Source: Bacillota bacterium
Lineage (GTDB): Bacteria; Bacillota_A; Clostridia; Peptostreptococcales; Anaerovoracaceae
Direction of reading: 5' to 3'
Length of the DNA: 7,577 nt
NCBI GenBank assembly: GCA_017547345.1
Contig: JAFYPY010000103.1
Coordinates: 1-7,577, forward strand
The notes under the pieces: generated by a model
The model's input: the letters and a program-made list of their open reading frames with translations, nothing else
Database searches by the model: none
What the model was told of the DNA's origin: nothing
Shown here: one piece after another, positions 6,998 through 7,577 of the stretch
Numbering within the stretch: the first letter of the stretch is position 1
Layout: each line of letters starts with the position of its first letter
Translations under genes and position numbers: made by a program

Positions 6998-7003
6998 CCC
7001 CCT
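6998..7003 (-). promoter_or_regulatory. Unusual G-run ribosome binding site of brnQ
   Basis: AGGGGG, followed by T and four A, precedes the ATG at 6992. Unlike the AGGAGG sites of the neighbouring operon it needs a G-U pair with the 16S tail, so it is probably weaker. The in-frame TAG overlapping it confirms that translation begins at or after this point. Confidence 0.65.
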
Positions 7004-7029
7004 ACAAATAGTTCCTTATACAAAGACTA

Positions 7030-7054
7030 AGCCATTGAATCTTGTCCAATGGCT
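7030..7054 (-). other. Stem-loop in the brnQ leader or after the EamA gene
   Basis: On the minus strand, AGCCATTG (7047-7054) pairs perfectly with CAATGGCT (7030-7037) around a 9-nt loop. What follows is TAGTCTTTGT, with no real U-run. It is 53 nt after the permease stop and 37 nt before the brnQ ATG. If the promoter at 7069-7097 is real, the hairpin lies within the first about 35 nt of the brnQ mRNA. It may be a weak terminator of the preceding gene, a 5' stabiliser, or part of an attenuation device. No T-box motif is visible. Confidence 0.55.
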
Positions 7055-7068
7055 AATCACGCTTAATC

Positions 7069-7097
7069 AGTTTATCATTTAATAATATAAATTTCAA
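7069..7097 (-). promoter_or_regulatory. Probable sigma-A promoter of brnQ
   Basis: TTGAAA (7092-7097) and TAAACT (7069-7074) are 17 nt apart on the minus strand, starting 10 nt after the permease stop. The -35 matches consensus at 5 of 6 and the -10 at 4 of 6. The predicted transcript would begin near 7062 and carry a leader of about 70 nt. The location suits an independent brnQ transcript, but AT-rich DNA makes chance matches common. Confidence 0.45.
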
Positions 7098-7106
7098 GTT
7101 AAGGTT

Positions 7107-7577
7107 TTATTTACCTTTAAGTCCAAATATAACAATGCTAACAATTATGATAATCCCACCTACAATAGTTGATATTCCTGGCACTTCATTCAGAATAATT
7201 AACCCTAATGCCGTTGAAATAAGTGGCGTCAAAAACTGGTAGTTTGTAACATCGCTTGTCTTTTCTGCAAGAGAAAAGGCTTTGCTCCAAAGAAGATAAG
7301 CCGTTGCACTAGGCATGCTTCCCAAATATACAACTACTGCCAAAGCAGCTATACTAGCATCGCTGGCCTGAGTAATTGCATCAGGCAAAAATGGAAGTAA
7401 TAAAATTGCCCCACATGTCATACTCCATGTTACACATTCAACAGCGTTGTACCCCATCGACAGCAACTTTCTGTTCAAAAGATTGTAACAGCAAAAGACA
7501 AAAGCCGCCGCACATATCCACCACATTCCAGCAGAATACGATAGGTTTCCACCCCAAAGTAAAAGCACAGCAACGCC
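7107..7577 (-). CDS. EamA/DMT-superfamily membrane permease, C-terminal half
   Basis: Only the last 156 codons are inside the window; the frame is open to the right edge, so the start is missing. A GTG at 7566-7568 is an internal codon, not a likely start. The fragment shows about five hydrophobic segments (near residues 1-8, 15-32, 54-64, 77-100 and 112-130) plus a final helix at 135-153. This corresponds to the second EamA repeat of a ten-helix transporter. The pattern YLGSMPSATAYLLWSKA (84-100), then NYQFLTPLISTALGLIILNE (112-131) and a closing Gly-rich hydrophobic helix with a basic end (GLKGK) is typical of EamA proteins. These usually export amino acids or other metabolites, but the substrate cannot be told from sequence. 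It lies 114 nt upstream of brnQ, on the same strand. No strong terminator follows it. Confidence 0.88.
   Translation of the reverse strand, partial: GVAVLLLWGGNLSYSAGMWWICAAAFVFCCYNLLNRKLLSMGYNAVECVTWSMTCGAILLLPFLPDAITQASDASIAALAVVVYLGSMPSATAYLLWSKAFSLAEKTSDVTNYQFLTPLISTALGLIILNEVPGISTIVGGIIIIVSIVIFGLKGK

Noticed and set aside
7107..7568. EamA gene as a complete short 153-residue protein starting at GTG 7568
   Set aside because: The frame continues open to the window edge, the content matches only the second EamA repeat, and no ribosome binding site is visible before the GTG, so it is the tail of a longer gene.

Overview
The window looks like an ordinary stretch of chromosome from a low-GC Gram-positive bacterium (Bacillota, most likely class Clostridia). 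The evidence is AT-rich DNA, strong AGGAGG-type ribosome binding sites, a lipoprotein with a MKKLL...AAC-type signal, and proteins resembling Bacillota families. I cannot name the species. All seven genes lie on the minus strand, so transcription runs from high to low coordinates. I see no mobile element, CRISPR array, tRNA, rRNA or plus-strand gene.

In transcription order: (1) 7577-7107, the C-terminal half of an EamA/DMT-type membrane permease, cut by the window edge. (2) 6992-5631, a complete BrnQ-type branched-chain amino acid symporter behind its own probable promoter and a leader hairpin, closed by a strong intrinsic terminator at 5564-5593. (3) 5444-1571, a four-gene BMP-family ABC importer operon, which is the centre of the window. 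It encodes a substrate-binding lipoprotein, a two-domain ATPase and two permeases, the same order as the Bacillus subtilis nupN-nupO-nupP-nupQ (yufNOPQ) guanosine/nucleoside importer. (4) 525-1, the first 175 residues of a YgiQ-family (UPF0313) radical SAM protein, running off the left edge.

The importer operon has a clear expression layout. A TATAAT -10 element stands at 5488-5493 ahead of the binding-protein gene. A perfect 8-bp hairpin with a U-run at 4265-4295 sits between the binding-protein and ATPase genes and is probably a partial terminator, favouring excess binding protein. The ATPase gene starts with GTG. The last three genes are tightly coupled, with an 8-nt overlap and then a 3-nt gap. 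The lipoprotein should capture a nucleoside outside the cell, the two permeases form the channel, and the ATPase powers import. Two gene starts are placed downstream of the longest open frame because perfect ribosome binding sites dictate it: the binding protein at 5444 and the first permease at 2698.

I did not find an undescribed system. The points worth a second look are small: the asymmetric ATP sites of the ATPase, the intra-operon attenuator, the GC-rich hairpin before ygiQ, and the leader and repeat structure before brnQ.
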